The notes under the pieces: model-generated | Databases searched by the model: none | Told to the model about the DNA's origin: nothing | What the model saw: only the letters and a program-made list of their open reading frames with translations | Shown here: one piece after another, positions 13,101 through 24,889 of the stretch | Layout of the letters: every line of letters begins with the position of its first letter | Numbering within the stretch: position 1 is the stretch's first letter | Assembly: GCF_040958095.1 (NCBI RefSeq) | Contig: NC_091219.1 | Span: 25,205,702 to 25,269,701, forward strand | From: Procambarus clarkii | Taxonomy: Eukaryota; Arthropoda; Malacostraca; Decapoda; Cambaridae | DNA: 64,000 bases | Direction: 5' to 3' | Made by a program: the position numbers and the translations under genes

Positions 13101-14930
13101 ATTTACAATTTTTACACAATACAGTATACAGATGCCGCAACAAAATATCAAATCTGAGTGCATATTTCAACCACTACCTTAGCCTCACGTATATCACCTA
13201 CGAACATGCACCGATAAACTAACACTAACCTAGATTGTGTTGCATGGAAGCTGCGTGATCCTGAATGTGGCCCTGGTAACAGGCAAAGTGGACACAGTGC
13301 AAGCAGGCGTGAAGCCTGGGACTGTGCGCACCACATACTGCGCACACGCACCATTTTGCCTGCAATGGAAATTGATCAAATTACATATATAAAGCCTTTG
13401 ACAGGGCGAGGGTTAGAGTATAACAATCTCTTAATATAAAAAAAATTTAGTCAAGTTAATTTATAATTAAGGCATTATGTTCCCTTAGTGTAAATAAAGC
13501 ATTTAGCCTTAGCTTTGTAACCTTTTTCCATACCCACAAACACAATACCTGCACAAAGAATGAACTATTAAAAAAAATAAAAAAAAAATTAAATTAAAAA
13601 ACTATTAAAATTAAAAAATAAAAATTAACAAAAATTACCAAAATATGCTGTAGATTAAGGTGATTCCAAAACTAAAAATTCTATATACAACTGTATGTAC
13701 ACCATGTGGAATAAACTTTATTCATTGTTTGCTTATAATTAAAATAACACAGTATTGAAAACTAAAGGATTATATTCTATAAACTCTACTTCTTAAAGGG
13801 TGACAACCTTGTGCCTCACCAAACGTGTTAAAATAAGCCAAAAATTATTTTTAAAATGACTACCAAGGTCTTGAATGAAAAAGAAATCTTTAAGCAACTC
13901 CCCTCACCAATACACAAATACTAATGCAGATTATCTACGGTTACAAAGCTTTGGAGGCAATTGTCCAGTGTTAAATAAGAGAAAGTACACTATTTATCAT
14001 CGACAGTTTGCCTCAAAGTGCCAAAGCCAGTGACACTAAAAGTGACACCATTTCCAGTGTCAAACTAGACAGTAGGGCCAACTATAATTAGTTCAAATAG
14101 AGTTCACAGGTGAATTAAAATAGTTTTTTAATGTCACATGGGGCGGGAGGGTGAAAAGGGGGGGGGAGGGAATTTACTGTTCACACCACGAGTACAAAGT
14201 GATCGATTACGGCGTCTCGGCACTTCCTGCGTGATAGCGTCATATCATCAAATGACTCACCTGCCCCAGCCCCTCACTCATGTTAGATATGAATGAAAAC
14301 TTTAATTCTGAAAGGTATAGTAACGCGGAATACGCTCAACAAAATCATTCATTCATTTACATGTGTGCCAAGAAAAAGGGGAAGAAAAACCTTTCTTCGC
14401 CTCAATATTATGACCTTTAGCTACTACGTGTGACAATCTTAAAAAAAAAATAATAATAAAATAGATAAATCTGGGCGAAAAAATTAAATGTTTTAGTGAC
14501 GAAACTTTTCCACAATTGGGCCAAAATGCGGTTCCTGGCAACACGCCTCTCAGCTGATCGCTCACCAACACCCAAAACAAAGCATCTTGTCAAACCCAAA
14601 CACCCGCTACCGCCACAAACACCTGCCTCAGGCCAGGCCAGCGGGGCCCCGGCCACACTGCCAGGGCCCTCGTCGGGCTCCGGGAGGGGCGAGTGGCCGG
14701 CCAGTGGCGCTACTCGCCCAATAACCCGCTAAAACAAGAGTGGCGCGGGCGAGAGGGGGGGGCCACGCACAGCCACTCGCCGCCGATCAGCTGACGGGGG
14801 GGAGCCTCACCTTCTGCTGGCGCGCCGCTTTACTCGTGCAGAACACGAAGAAGCTGTAGATGAGGCGGAATGGCTGCGTTCCTCTCGAGGACTTGAACTC
14901 AGAAAGATGAACACATCCTTCCATACTCAT
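4183..14930 (-). CDS. USP22: USP22/nonstop-like ubiquitin hydrolase, 5' half (5 exons; continues off left edge)
   Basis: SAGA-complex histone deubiquitinase (removes ubiquitin from H2B in the nucleus). Exons: 14930-14811, 13359-13230, 12895-12680, 11759-11587, 4329-4183, with GT-AG borders and phases 0,1,1,0,0 that join one frame of 262 codons. Residues about 5-105 form the ZnF-UBP domain: GCVHL at the start, then [34 protein letters not shown] and [12 protein letters not shown]. After a linker ending [13 protein letters not shown] comes the USP Cys box [20 protein letters not shown], with catalytic Cys at about residue 167. Exon 5 carries the [10 protein letters not shown] box. The start ATG at 14930 has an in-frame TGA just upstream; a second ATG at 14924 is an alternative (MSMEGC or MEGC). 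The family is about 500 residues, so the His-box half lies left of the window; I found none of it in 1-4182. Identification is by recalled similarity to vertebrate USP22. Confidence 0.93.
4870..5315 (+). mobile_element. Degenerate LINE with internal deletion
   Basis: The plus strand reads NPWFERRW, then [27 protein letters not shown] and, at 5200-5290, [20 protein letters not shown]. The first part resembles the endonuclease-to-reverse-transcriptase linker of arthropod non-LTR elements; the last is the typical VINxWNxLP tail near the end of the reverse transcriptase. The polymerase core between them is missing, and stops and frame changes are present. It lies inside the 7.3-kb intron of the USP22-like gene. 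Confidence 0.55.
5875..6060 (-). mobile_element. Old tRNA-derived SINE copy
   Basis: Read on the minus strand it gives GGGCTCGATTCCC (box B-like), then GGGCATGCTTCC..TTCACCTGATGCCCTCTGTTTACC..AATAGGTACCCAGGA, the same order as the better copy at 21000-21245. Diverged and incomplete. Confidence 0.5.
6690..6960 (-). mobile_element. Old tRNA-derived SINE copy (same type as 25945-26205)
   Basis: On the minus strand GTAGTGGTAACACCCTGTGC (box A-like) is followed by TGGGTTTGAGTTCAGGCC (box B-like) and GGGAGGATTTACTAGGTGTC, matching in order the element at 25945. It is an intronic relic. Confidence 0.5.
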
Positions 14931-15075
14931 AGTTCACTGATGAACTCCCATTTGGCGTCGGTTCACAATAGTCACGACTAAAATCTCGCTGCCAGCCTGC
15001 CTCCAGCCCCACGCTGCCACTGTCGGTGTTGCCATCTGCCGGCGAGCCGCCACAACAAAGACTAAACTTGCGCGC
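14600..15075 (-). promoter_or_regulatory. GC/CpG-rich 5' region of the USP22-like gene
   Basis: The first coding exon sits inside a block of several hundred bases that is far richer in G, C and CpG than the AT-rich flanks; it has many CGCC, GGCGCG and CCGG words. It covers the start of intron 1, exon 1 and the upstream flank. This is the usual setting of a CpG-type housekeeping promoter. No TATA box was placed and the transcription start was not determined. Confidence 0.5.
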
Positions 15076-15084
15076 CCAATTCAA

Positions 15085-16750
15085 AACTTACTCAACATTT
15101 GATTTGGGTTTTTTTCCAATTTGGTGGGAATTTGGCTCACATAATCAACAATTGTCTTGTCTCTCGATACAGAGAATTATCCCCAAGGTCTTGTAGACGG
15201 GGGGAAAAGGTCAAGAAAATGTGAGGGGAAAATGATAGGTTATTTAATTGATTTGCAATACAGCGTTCACGTCAACTCTCAAGGGCGTTTATCAACAATG
15301 TTGCCATTTTATGACCAAGTATTTTAATTATTCAATGAAAAAGATAAAAGTATACAAAGAGTTACTTTTCTTTGTATTTAAACATCTAAAAAAAACACTT
15401 CAAAGAGTAAAACTGTGGAATGAAAATGGATAACCCGCAATAAAATGATAAAGAGCAGAAATGAAAAATCCAGCAATCTGGCAAGTCCAATTCGTGACTC
15501 TTGGGAGGGGGGGGGGGGGTAAGGGAAATTGACTGGGCTATAAATGATTGATATCCTTTGTTTCTCTGCCTCTTACACACGTTTTATTTTGCAAATTAGT
15601 GATAGATTGATTGAGCTTAGTAAAGAAGAGAAAAGATAGTTCTTTGCAAATTAGATAATGTGCCAATTCTAACTTCATACTAAACAATGCCTAGCTATAA
15701 TTGGTAACTGACCAAGGAACAATTTTTTTTTAATTCAATGTGTTTATATAAGGTCAATTATTAGAACAAAAGCCGCTATAAAAGCCCAATAAGACGCAAA
15801 AAGAATTTTGCTTGTGTGTTGCTCAACTATATGACAATATATGCATTACCTGCAATGGGTAATTGATATCGATAGTCGGCCAAGATTTGGGGTAACGTAG
15901 TTTGAATACAAATACTGTATTTATAAACTTCTTGAGCATAAATTATATGTTGAAATAGTCTCAACATTCTTGGATTTTTTGAAACGGTTTAGTTGCATAA
16001 TATCTTACACTACTTTTACAGTGTAAGAGTTGTTTTATTTTGCTAAGAGTCTACATACTACCAAATTTACATAAATAGATAGTGTAAACTTTCAGATATA
16101 TTCCTACTTAATTAAGCCGAGATTAAGCCCAGGTAAGTATAAGTATATAAAGACTTTTTATTTCAGATTTAGGCCTATGATCTAATTATAAGTGTGCCAT
16201 AAGCAATTATGGCTCTTACTTCTTACATGCGAGTATAACGATTGATTAAAAATCTAGAGTGTTGGTGTGTATTAGTGTGTGTAGTGTGTATTAAACGTGC
16301 GGTGTATATTAGCGCGTGGTGTGTATTAACGAGTACCAACAGTGTCTTAAATAAATGGCGGCCTTCCCTATCAACACAATAGTGTTGAACTATTGTGTGG
16401 TCTTGAACTTTTGTGCCCGCGAGTTGACTGACGGCCAACGTCAAGCCGTTTAATTTATATTTTCCCTTTGTATCGTTATAAGCAGAACCGGCTCAACAAT
16501 TTATATAAATCTAAGGAAATATTGTGTCATCGCTTAGTAATGGTTACTAAGTGATGGTTACTAATGGTGATGGAAATGGGCTGATATATATACTATACGG
16601 TAAATACAGGAGCCAAACACTCATATGATAGATATACCCTCCTTGCCCTCTCTATTACCAACAGTTTCTATTACTATTGAACCAATTAATTATCTGAACT
16701 CTTCTGTTTCTTATATAACCATACAATTCTTTTGGGGATTCGATGCTCTA
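15085..16750. other. AT-rich intergenic stretch
   Basis: Nothing coding recognised. It has a G run near 15507-15519, TATA- and TAAT-rich stretches, and a short imperfect repeat of GTGTGTATTA words near 16262-16330. Confidence 0.5.
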
Positions 16751-16754
16751 GTCC

Positions 16755-17255
16755 GCAGTAAATGAATGAGCTAGTTGATGAGATAGCAAAGAGAGCCACG
16801 AAAAAAAAAACTTTTGTCGATGTTGTATGTCAGATAACTTTGAAACAAATAAAACAAGAATCAAGATGATCCAAGAGGATGAAGAAAAGGTTAAGAGAAT
16901 GGCATTGGTGGACTGTAGTAACACAATTAAGAATTATGCAATAATAAATACAAATTCGTCCTTCACTTATGATAGAGGAAAGTCTATTTGGGAGGATTCA
17001 CTTTACATGAGATTGAGATTAGGATACAAAATATATCTGGCAATACAGTGTTGATGTCATGTGAAAAAGATATCTAAATTATGTAGCATGCCGCACGCCC
17101 ACACCTTAGATCATTATGTATTACAGCGTTAACGTATTGATAACTATAGAAATAAGGAAATAAGTAGTGTGCCACATCAAATTGTTTGGATATGTGATAA
17201 TGGTATGATAGACAGAATACTTAGGAGCTACAAGAATTTTGCCCCAAGAGTATAA
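16755..17255 (+). mobile_element. Degenerate RNase H-bearing LINE 3' end
   Basis: Reading frames on the plus strand give MNELVDEIAKRATKK (end of an RNase H domain), YMRLRLGYKIYLAIQC, then CSMPHAHTLDHYVLQ (a C-x2-C...H-x3-H-like knuckle) and ICDNGMIDRILRSYKNFAP. This order of RNase H end, RLGYKY box and zinc knuckle is typical of I-like non-LTR elements in arthropods. Several frame changes and stops show it is dead. A related minus-strand fragment lies at 41590-41880. Confidence 0.6.
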
Positions 17256-17639
17256 ACACTTATATGCTGCGCTTACTATATTAATCTGCAATGTTAAATG
17301 GGAGTCTTGTATTATGATTTATGGATCTGTGCTCACTGAATTTATTCGCTCCTTGAGGGACTTGAAGTAGAAGGGGGGGGGGGGGAGTAATAGCCTAAGT
17401 TACTCTATCCCTTTGAGATGTATTTTTTTATTGTCTCAGTAAACACACTTCAACTTGAACATGAAACGAGTCATATAATTATGTTTGCCAAGACGAACGA
17501 ATTTCCTAACTGTACGTCATAACACGATACATTCTGCTGTATTTTCATTCGTGTCCAGTTATCATTTTCTTGTTTCCGATTAGCGACGCATTTATATCTC
17601 ATTTTCGCAACTTTGTTATATCATAATTCCACCATTTTG

Positions 17640-17800
17640 ATTAAAAAGCACAGTGGAGGGGCGTCCTCGACTCACAACTGAGGAACCCCGGGTTCAATCC
17701 CGTGGCAGTAACATAAAATAACCCGCGAGTTATTCAACTGTTGTGGGTTGCATCCTGTGAGAGGGTTCGTAGTTGGCCTGCTAAGGGGGGGGGGAGACCT
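17640..17800 (+). mobile_element. tRNA-derived SINE fragment
   Basis: GGGGCGTCCTCGACTCACAA is followed by CCCCGGGTTCAATCCCGTGG (box B-like). A diverged tail GTTGTGGGTTGCATCCTGTG then resembles the tail of the other SINE copies. A G run follows at 17786. Confidence 0.5.
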
Positions 17801-17829
17801 CGACACAATCCCACGTACAGGCTTCCTGT

Positions 17830-18980
17830 CCCTGACAACGGGAATTATTAATTAATTATTCCTGTCACAGCGACGTGTGAATACTTTCTGATCATGTATA
17901 TACAAGCGTCTGAACTGTTTTCCTTGCTCCTCATGAGGTGCAGTTAATATGCATATCTTATACATGTTCTATACATAGAACTATACATTCTGCGTCATAG
18001 GGCATGCATATCCTATATTATTCAGTTTAGATATTAAAGCTTTTAACGTAAACTTTTCGCTTTTAATTTTTTTTTTTTGCGCTTTCTGTCTGTTTTATTA
18101 TATAATTCGAAATTTAAGGTGATTTGACAACGAGTGCTTGAACAGAATTCTTCGGCTGTCATTACATTATTTTGCCTATCATTATCTTCGCCTATCAATA
18201 ACTCCGATTATTGGTGGTTAAAATTATATCCAGTTCATTTGTATCACTCACTTAGATCATTAAAGATACAAACTTGGGCCTCAAAATTATGAAATTTGTC
18301 CAATGAACCGCCACGGATGCTCATAATAAGGAGGACTCTCAACAGTGCCTAACTGAGACTAAACCTTCCTTGGAACACCACTAAAGAATATGAACGTTCC
18401 TAATCCCTTAATCCTCGTCATTTGTCTCCCGTGTAGGCTTTTTTCTTGTCATTTAGAATAGCGTATTTTCCACAAATTCTACAAATTTTGTCCAGAATTT
18501 GTAGAAAGTGACTCCTTCCCTCCTCCAAAAAAAAAAAAAACACAATAAAGAAGTCCAATCCAAGCTTCGGCTTGAAGCAAAGTACAACGCCTTAGCCAGA
18601 TCAATACTCTACTCCCCAAGCGTTCCCGTCTGCCATACCATACACTGGTGCTCCCATACAGGGAAGGCTTCAGAAAGGGCTCCTAGAGAAAGTAGTTCTG
18701 CGTCATTGGCTCGTCAAATGTACAGTCATTTATGAATACAGTTTTTTATTTGAGTTGCTAGTTCCCCTACACTGTCTGTAGCGGCGATAGATCTCGACGG
18801 AATCGGAAGAGTTAAATTTCTTTATTGTTGTGCTTTTAATAAAGTCTCCAGCGGTCGATAGGTCTTAAGCCCAATACTAGTCAAACCGGTTCACTGGTTC
18901 ACCAGTACATCACTAAAATTCAAGCACTTTCGATAGGCCAACCCGTTATTGATTCAAACTATAAAATGTTAAAATATATT
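17830..18980. other. AT-rich intergenic stretch
   Basis: No gene or clear repeat family recognised. Holds T and A homopolymers (18067-18079, 18526-18540). Confidence 0.4.
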
Positions 18981-18984
18981 TTTT

Positions 18985-19095
18985 GAATTGGTCGGTAGAG
19001 CGACGGCCTCGCTTTTTTTTAAGTCATGTTCGATCCCTAGGATGATCGAAGTGGTTGAGTACCACCATTCCGTCAGTTCATCCTCATATCCCAGC
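18985..19095 (+). mobile_element. tRNA-derived SINE head
   Basis: GGTCGGTAGAGCGACGGCCT fits an A box, and ATGTTCGATCCCTAGGATG fits a B box about 40 bases downstream. The tail GATCGAAGTGGTTGAGTACC follows. It cannot fold as an intact tRNA because a T run interrupts it, so I call a SINE rather than a tRNA gene. Confidence 0.55.
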
Positions 19096-19610
19096 TCATA
19101 GTCTGTCTTCAGATTCTTTATAATTGTTATATAGGTGGAAAGCTTTAGACGTGGAGGCTCTTGAAACAGTACATGATCAAAGCGTAGCATGTCTGTCATC
19201 AAAATTGGTTCACCCTATTACAAGTCTTTAATTGTATTACTATTATCTATAAACATATAAAGTAGAATTATGTTTGGAGAGATGAAATTGATGTCTTTAA
19301 GAGGATGTGAGGAAGTCTTTCACTATCTCCTCCGGACGTGACCTACATGGCTTTGTCTATAGCCTAGTGCGAGTTTCTGCTTCTGCAAACACTATTAAGA
19401 GGCGCTTCAGATTGAAATATGCTTATCTAGCGTCTTATTTTTTCTCATGTGTTATGATTCCATATCATCTTAGGAATATGTCTTTATTTCTTTGAAGAAT
19501 TACAATCAGATTACTGCAGAGCAGAATGTGAGATCCTTGTTCGACGCTATTCAATCCTCGGAGCGAGACTTAACACGGGATGTCAATTAGGCCTTATAAC
19601 TGCCACCCTT

Positions 19611-19830
19611 CTGGACACTTCACTGCTCCCTGGGAATCAATGCTCACTGCGCCCTGGGAAGCCATGCTCACTGCTTCCCTGGGAAACTGCTCACTGCTCC
19701 CTGGGAATCAATGCTCACTGCTCCCTGGGAAATTGCTCACTGCTCCCTGGGAATCAATGCTCACTGCTCCATGGAAAACAATGCTCACTACTCCCTCGGA
19801 ATGGCTCACTGCTCTAGGGAAGCAGTGGGC
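19611..19830. repeat. Minisatellite, CTCCCTGGGAA..TGCTCACTG units
   Basis: About nine units of mixed length (roughly 22-32 bp) built on TGCTCACTGCTCCCTGGGAA with or without an inserted ATCAATGC or GCCATGC. Start of a repeat-dense block that runs to about 32.3 kb. Confidence 0.8.
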
Positions 19831-20069
19831 AGCATTATACCAGAAACAATAATTTTCATGTGGTGTTGACCTATCAACCGCAGGTTTCCTAAAGTCCTCG
19901 AAAATATATAAACTCTCAGTATATATACACACCTGTAGACTCTCAGTATTTACACCTGTAAACTCTCAGTGTATATATACACCTGTGAGCTCTCAATGTA
20001 TGTACACAGAGAAGAGGGGGTACATCTCTCGGTGCATAAATATATATCCGAGAGCACCGGGACAAAGAA

Positions 20070-20130
20070 TTACGGGCTATTCATGCCCGTGCCAACTCTT
20101 GGGTGGCTGAATCTTTATCAATCAGGACAA
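20070..20130 (+). repeat. Dispersed repeat GGGCTATTCATGCCCGTGCC, copy 1
   Basis: ACGGGCTATTCATGCCCGTG followed by CCAACTCTTGGGTGGCTGAA and TCTTTATCAATCA. Further copies in the same orientation lie at 46998-47055 and 48598-48655. Contains a short self-complementary core (GGGC...GCCC). Probably the tail of a decapod SINE. Confidence 0.65.
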
Positions 20131-20764
20131 AGAAAACCTGGTGTATACATCGCCTGCCATCCTCTGGCTGGAATATGGATGGCATCAGAACGTACACAAA
20201 GATGAATGGCAGCGAAACATACACAAGGATAGGCATGCTTAGAGGAGGCTTTGCCTGTCCATTCTCAACTGAAATATGGATGGAAACGCGACGTTCATAG
20301 ATAGCATGATGGACTTTAAATTAATTATGTTTAATGCAAGAAATGAGATAGGTCAAGGCTCTCTGATCGATTCTGATGTCAAGACGTCGTAACTAAGATA
20401 AAGAGAGGCATAATTTTCGACAGTACACACATCACTGTGCCAGATTTCGTGGAAATTGACATGAAAAGTTAAAGCTGGATTGATATTCTCAAATCTTCAT
20501 TGCAAAGAGATTCTTTGCGCGGTAAATTTGCCAATAACAGTTAACATATATAATTTTTTTTATGAACGTTCAGTCTGCTATTGCAAGATTATGTGCAAGG
20601 ATATTTTTTATGAAATTGTAAAATTATACTATTTGGGACACACGAACACAAGGAAGCAGTGAAAGAAATATGTCAAAAAGTAGCTATTGAAATATTTAAG
20701 TTTAAGGATCTTTAAGGAATCTTGATTTTGTTAGATATCAGTTGGTCTATGGTAAACCCTCCGC

Positions 20765-20990
20765 ACCCCATGACACGCCTTCCGCGCACCGCACCCGCCG
20801 CACGCCACACCCATTATCTTGGCACGCCGCACGCCGCACCCATTATCTTGGCACGCCGCACGCCACACCCATTCTCTTGGCACGCCGCACGCCACACCCT
20901 CCGCACGCCACACCCACTCCCTCCGCACGCCAGACCACACCCACTCTCCCCACAAGTCAAATCCACACCCTCCGCACGGCCCTAAGGGGC
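20765..20990. repeat. C/A-rich minisatellite (CACGCCGCACGCC units)
   Basis: Units of about 29-30 bp, CACGCCGCACGCCACACCC followed by ATTATCTTGG or a variant, repeated four or more times and grading into shorter CCCTCCGCACGCC units. A distinct CACACCCTCCACACA array appears at 21725-21832. Confidence 0.75.
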
Positions 20991-20994
20991 CTGA

Positions 20995-21245
20995 CGGCTG
21001 AGTGAACAGCACTCGGGATTCGTAGTTCTAGGGTCCGGGGATCGATCCCCGGCGAAGGCGGAAACAAATGGGCAGTTTCTTTCATCCTGATGCCCCTATT
21101 CACCTAGCAGGTACGGCAGAGTTTCTTTCTTTCACCCTGGTGCCCCTGTTCACCTAGCAGTACATAGGTACCTGGGAGTTAGACAGCTGCTACGGGCTGC
21201 TTCCTGGAGATGTGTGAGTATGTCCGTGTGTTAGAGAGAAATATA
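20995..21245 (+). mobile_element. tRNA-derived SINE, best-preserved copy of its family
   Basis: GGCTGAGTGAACAGCACTCG (A box region), then GGGGATCGATCCCCGGCGAA (B box), GGCGGAAACAAATGGGCAG, a partly duplicated TTCACCCTGGTGCCCCTGTTCACCTAGCAG module, and AGGTACCTGGGAGTTAGACAGCTGCTACGGGCTGCTTCCTGG. The TTCACCTAGCAG module occurs twice, at about 21084-21110 and 21135-21160, an internal duplication in this copy. Relatives in this window: 5875, 47705, 47885, 52145, 56880 and 59100. Confidence 0.7.
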
Positions 21246-21339
21246 TCTAGTAGACATAATAAGGGGAAAAATAGATTGGTTAGAAAGGCGGAATCCAAGA
21301 GCTAATAGCTCGATCCTGCAGACACAAATAATAACTACA

Positions 21340-21640
21340 CTCTCACCCTCCATACGCCACTTCGCTGGAAGACAGAAAAGCCCGGGGAGACATGATCACC
21401 ACATACAAAATTCTCAGTGGAATTGACAGGGCTGACAAGGATGGATTATTTAACACGGGTGGTACACACACAAGGAGACACAGGTGGAAGCCGAGTACCC
21501 AAATGAGCCACAGAGACGTTAGAAAGGACTTTTTCAGTGTCAGAGTAGTTAGTAAATGCAATGCATTAGGCGCTGATGTGGTGGAGGCTGACTCCATACA
21601 CAGTTTCAAATGTAGATATGATAGAGCCCAGTAGGCTCAG
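21340..21640 (+). mobile_element. LINE reverse-transcriptase C-terminal remnant
   Basis: The plus strand encodes RARGDMITTYKILSG, then a TRRHRWKPSTQMSHRDVRKD stretch, FSVRVVSKCNAL and VVEADSIHSFKCRYDRAQ before a stop. This is the characteristic end of a non-LTR reverse transcriptase (the RxRGDMITxYKI and RVVxxWNxL boxes; here the W is lost). It opens with CGCCACTTCGCTGGAAGACA and the frame is largely intact over 80 codons, but no upstream polymerase is present. Confidence 0.75.
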
Positions 21641-21644
21641 GAAT

Positions 21645-21725
21645 CTATACATCAGTTGATTGACGGTTGAGAAGCGGGGCCAAAGAGCCAAAGCTCAACC
21701 CCCCAAAAGCACAACTAGGTGAGTA
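21645..21725 (+). mobile_element. SINE tail, copy 1
   Basis: CAGTTGATTGACGGTTGAGA, then AGCGGGGCCAAAGAGCCAAAGCTCAACCCCC and GCACAACTAGGTGAGTACAC. A diverged second copy is at 53155-53225. Abuts the LINE remnant on its left and a CACACCCTCCACACA array on its right. Confidence 0.6.
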
Positions 21726-21832
21726 CACACACCCTCTGCCACCACACACCACACCCTCCACACACCACACCCTCCACACACTACACCCTCCACACACCAC
21801 ACCCTCCACACACTACACCCTCCGCACATCAG
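21725..21832. repeat. CACACCCTCCACACACTACAC minisatellite
   Basis: About six short units of ACCACACCCTCCACACA and ACTACACCCTCCACACA type. Confidence 0.8.
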
Positions 21833-22158
21833 AATTACAGCCTCGATCCTGTGCCAGGAAAGTCCACTTCAGGGCTCACCATAGCCCCATGCTACTTGAA
21901 ACATTTGTTTCCAGTAGCTGAATCTCCACACAGTCCCATACTCTCTACAGGTTACGCAGCTCATCCTCCACTGCTCCACAGTCTACCAGTTGAGTATCTA
22001 CTTGAAGACTGTTCAAACAGCCTTCGAGCAGATAACCATTTAGCCAGCTTAATTGGTGTGGGGTTACAGCCTGTTGAAGAGGGGGAGGGGGCAGTAATTC
22101 GACCTTGAGGAAGACGTCGATATAAACCAATAAAATAAATAAGACCTCGATATAAACT

Positions 22159-22340
<182 letters not shown>

Positions 22341-22820
22341 TAGCTGCCTGTCCCCTCGACACGAATTAAAATGGCGGCACGCACGAGGCTACTGGTCTAT
22401 CACCCGTCCTCACCCGTCTTTTACTTATCAAGGATATCACGAAGAGGGAGTGAACGCCGACAATTGAAAGGGGAAGATTGAAGGTAATAACAAAATAATT
22501 GGATCAATATAACAAAAGGCTTTTCAAGTAGTAAATAGACTTCATAACGAGCGCTGGGTCAATATTGTCCTCACCAACCCCATCCCTGACGTGACCCCCC
22601 CCTCCACCCCCGGTCATAACTTACACACGTGGACATATCTATCTAAGAAAAGCTATCACAGTTACATAATTATATATGCAACTGTACCCGGTCCTTGGCA
22701 TCCAGCCTCTGACAGACAGTCAGATACAGACAGACAGACAGTCAGATACAGACAGACAGGCAGGCAGATAGATTTCCAATGACAGACAGATATACCCGGT
22801 AGATTAACCTCGTGTCTGGG

Positions 22821-22825
<5 letters not shown>

Positions 22826-22912
<87 letters not shown>

Positions 22913-22936
22913 TTATTATTATTATTATTATTATTG
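22826..22936. repeat. (ATA)n then (ATT)n microsatellite
   Basis: About 30 ATA units switch after CAATT to TTA/ATT units, which makes the tract a foldback of complementary triplets. A short (CAGA)n tract with GACAGACAGACAG words precedes it at 22712-22790. Confidence 0.95.
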
Positions 22937-23929
22937 CGTTAGTGGATTACGTAAGAAGCTTGAGAGGAGGATTGACTAGGCCGCGGCCCAATCAGTGCTG
23001 GTGGGTCTGGGTCGGGGAGGGTGGGGGAAGCGGCAGGGGGAAGGGGAGGAATAAGCACCTCGCTGCTCTAGTTACCAGAAAAAGGAATTATTTATAATTT
23101 TATAGTGCGAATTACTGGCTAGCTATCGACCAGTTGGTAGAAGGCGACCAGTTCACATCGACCTCATCCCCCCCCCCCCTTCCTTTCGTCCTCGTTGACT
23201 CCCACCGTCAAGAGGATCTTGACGGGGATATAAATATTACCTCCGTAGTCCTCCATTTTTCTGTCTCTCTTGTCCCGAAGCGTCACCTCTTGGAGAAAAT
23301 GAAAGCCGTAATGGATTGTAAAACCTACTTTACCTTACCCTAGCCTAACTAAACCTGGCCCAAACTATAACCTACTCTATCCCAACATAGCCTAACCTGA
23401 CGATAGATATATATATGCGGTTTAGAGAGACGGAAAGCGAGACTGGTTGAACCGACATAGGGTTCGATTTGACCGTATTCCCCCGCCCCCTCTAACCGTA
23501 ATATACGCACTTCCTTGCGCAAGAGACAAGCCTCTCCCCACCCCCCCTTTCCCGCTTTTCTCTACCTCCTGCTCCCCCTTCTAAGGCCTTCCTTCTCTCC
23601 TATCTCCCACCACCTCCACCATGGGGGAGAGGCGCCTACTTCACCGTGGGAGACCACCTCACCCATTCTTCTCCTAGCAGCTGGGGGCCCTTGTGCTATC
23701 ATAACTTATACTTTATTTCCCATTTCAAACAAATTCCCCCCATCACATGTACCACTTTATCTTCTTTATGATAATAATAATCTTTATTCACATGAAGGTA
23801 CAATAGGGTTGGTGAGGTTTCATAAGATTTATATTTTTACATTCTTGTAAAAGGATTTTCTCCCCCCCCCCCCTCCTCCTCTCCCACCAGCCTGGGAGTA
23901 TACCTACACTGTATACCCTCCTCTCTTAT

Positions 23930-24375
23930 CCTCAACGTTGTAGACTGTTATTGCCCACCGTGGGAGATATAGTTATTCCCCACCGTGGGAGACAGCTATA
24001 GCTATTATTCCCCACCGGGGAAGACAGCTATCCTCAGCATGGGATACAGCTATTTCTCAGCACAGGAGACATCTATCCCTAATGTGGGAGACAGCTAATT
24101 ATTATAACCCAACACCGTTGGAATTATTCACGCATCCTCTGTGCGAAACGCAGCAACATCATAGCGTGGGATTCAATTATACCCCAACGTGGGAGAATGT
24201 TTACCTCCCTCGCCTTTCCTTAACGTGTAAAACAGCTTGTCCTTAACCTGAGAGACAGCTACCCCCCCCCCCCCCTCCTCCTAACTAGGGAAACGAATAC
24301 GCCCTAACATGGGAGACATTACCCCCCTAATATGGAAGACAGCTGCCCTTAACGTGGGAGATAGCTACTTCCTAA
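23930..24375. repeat. Degenerate GTGGGAGACAGCTA tandem array
   Basis: About fifteen diverged units of roughly 28-35 bp built on CACCGTGGGAGACAGCTATT or AACGTGGGAGACAGCTA. Related single units extend left to about 23615 and right to about 24780. Interrupted by C runs. Old, strongly diverged minisatellite. Confidence 0.7.
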
Positions 24376-24384
24376 CCTAAGACC

Positions 24385-24550
24385 AACCATTTGGGCCGGA
24401 CGGTCTCATTCATGTAGGTCGATGTTCAAACCAAAAAAATACAAAAATCCCCGACCGTCCAAGTAGTTGGGCACCATTCCTTCCCCTCCCCTCCCCTCCC
24501 AAACCCTTATCCCTTCCAAGGGCTATATAGTTGCAATGGCTTCTTTCTTT
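24385..24550 (+). mobile_element. tRNA-derived SINE, copy 1 of the CATTCCTTCCC type
   Basis: GGGCCGGACGGTCTCATTCA, then GTCGATGTTCAAACC (B box-like), CCCCGACCGTCCAAGTAGTTGGGCACCATTCCTTCCC, and CCTTCCAAGGGCTATATAGT. The same order is seen in better condition at 44205-44395, same strand. Confidence 0.65.
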
Positions 24551-24889
24551 CTCCTGAAAGTTCCCTTCCCTTCCCTGGGAGAAACAGCTATTCATATTAA
24601 ACGTTTGAGACTATTCCCCCCCTCCCACCCCCATCTCACCTACAAAATGATGGGAAACAGCCTCCCCCCCCCACTCCAATGTGGGAGAAAGCATATCCTC
24701 CCCCCCACTTCCTCGCCTATTCTAAGGATAGAGGATGCAACCCCCCCCCCCCTCCCCAGCGTAAGAAACAGCTGCTCTCCGCAATACTATACGGTTGCAA
24801 CATGACCAACCATGACGTCCTTTTGTCATCAAATACTGCCATGTGCGCCTATGCCTCCCTCCTGGCTTGTTATGGTGGTGGAGGATGAT

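Noticed and set aside
20995-21060. Possible tRNA genes here and at 18985, 25945, 42885, 44205 and 58915
   Set aside because: A and B boxes are present but the acceptor and anticodon stems do not pair and SINE tails follow, so they are SINE heads.
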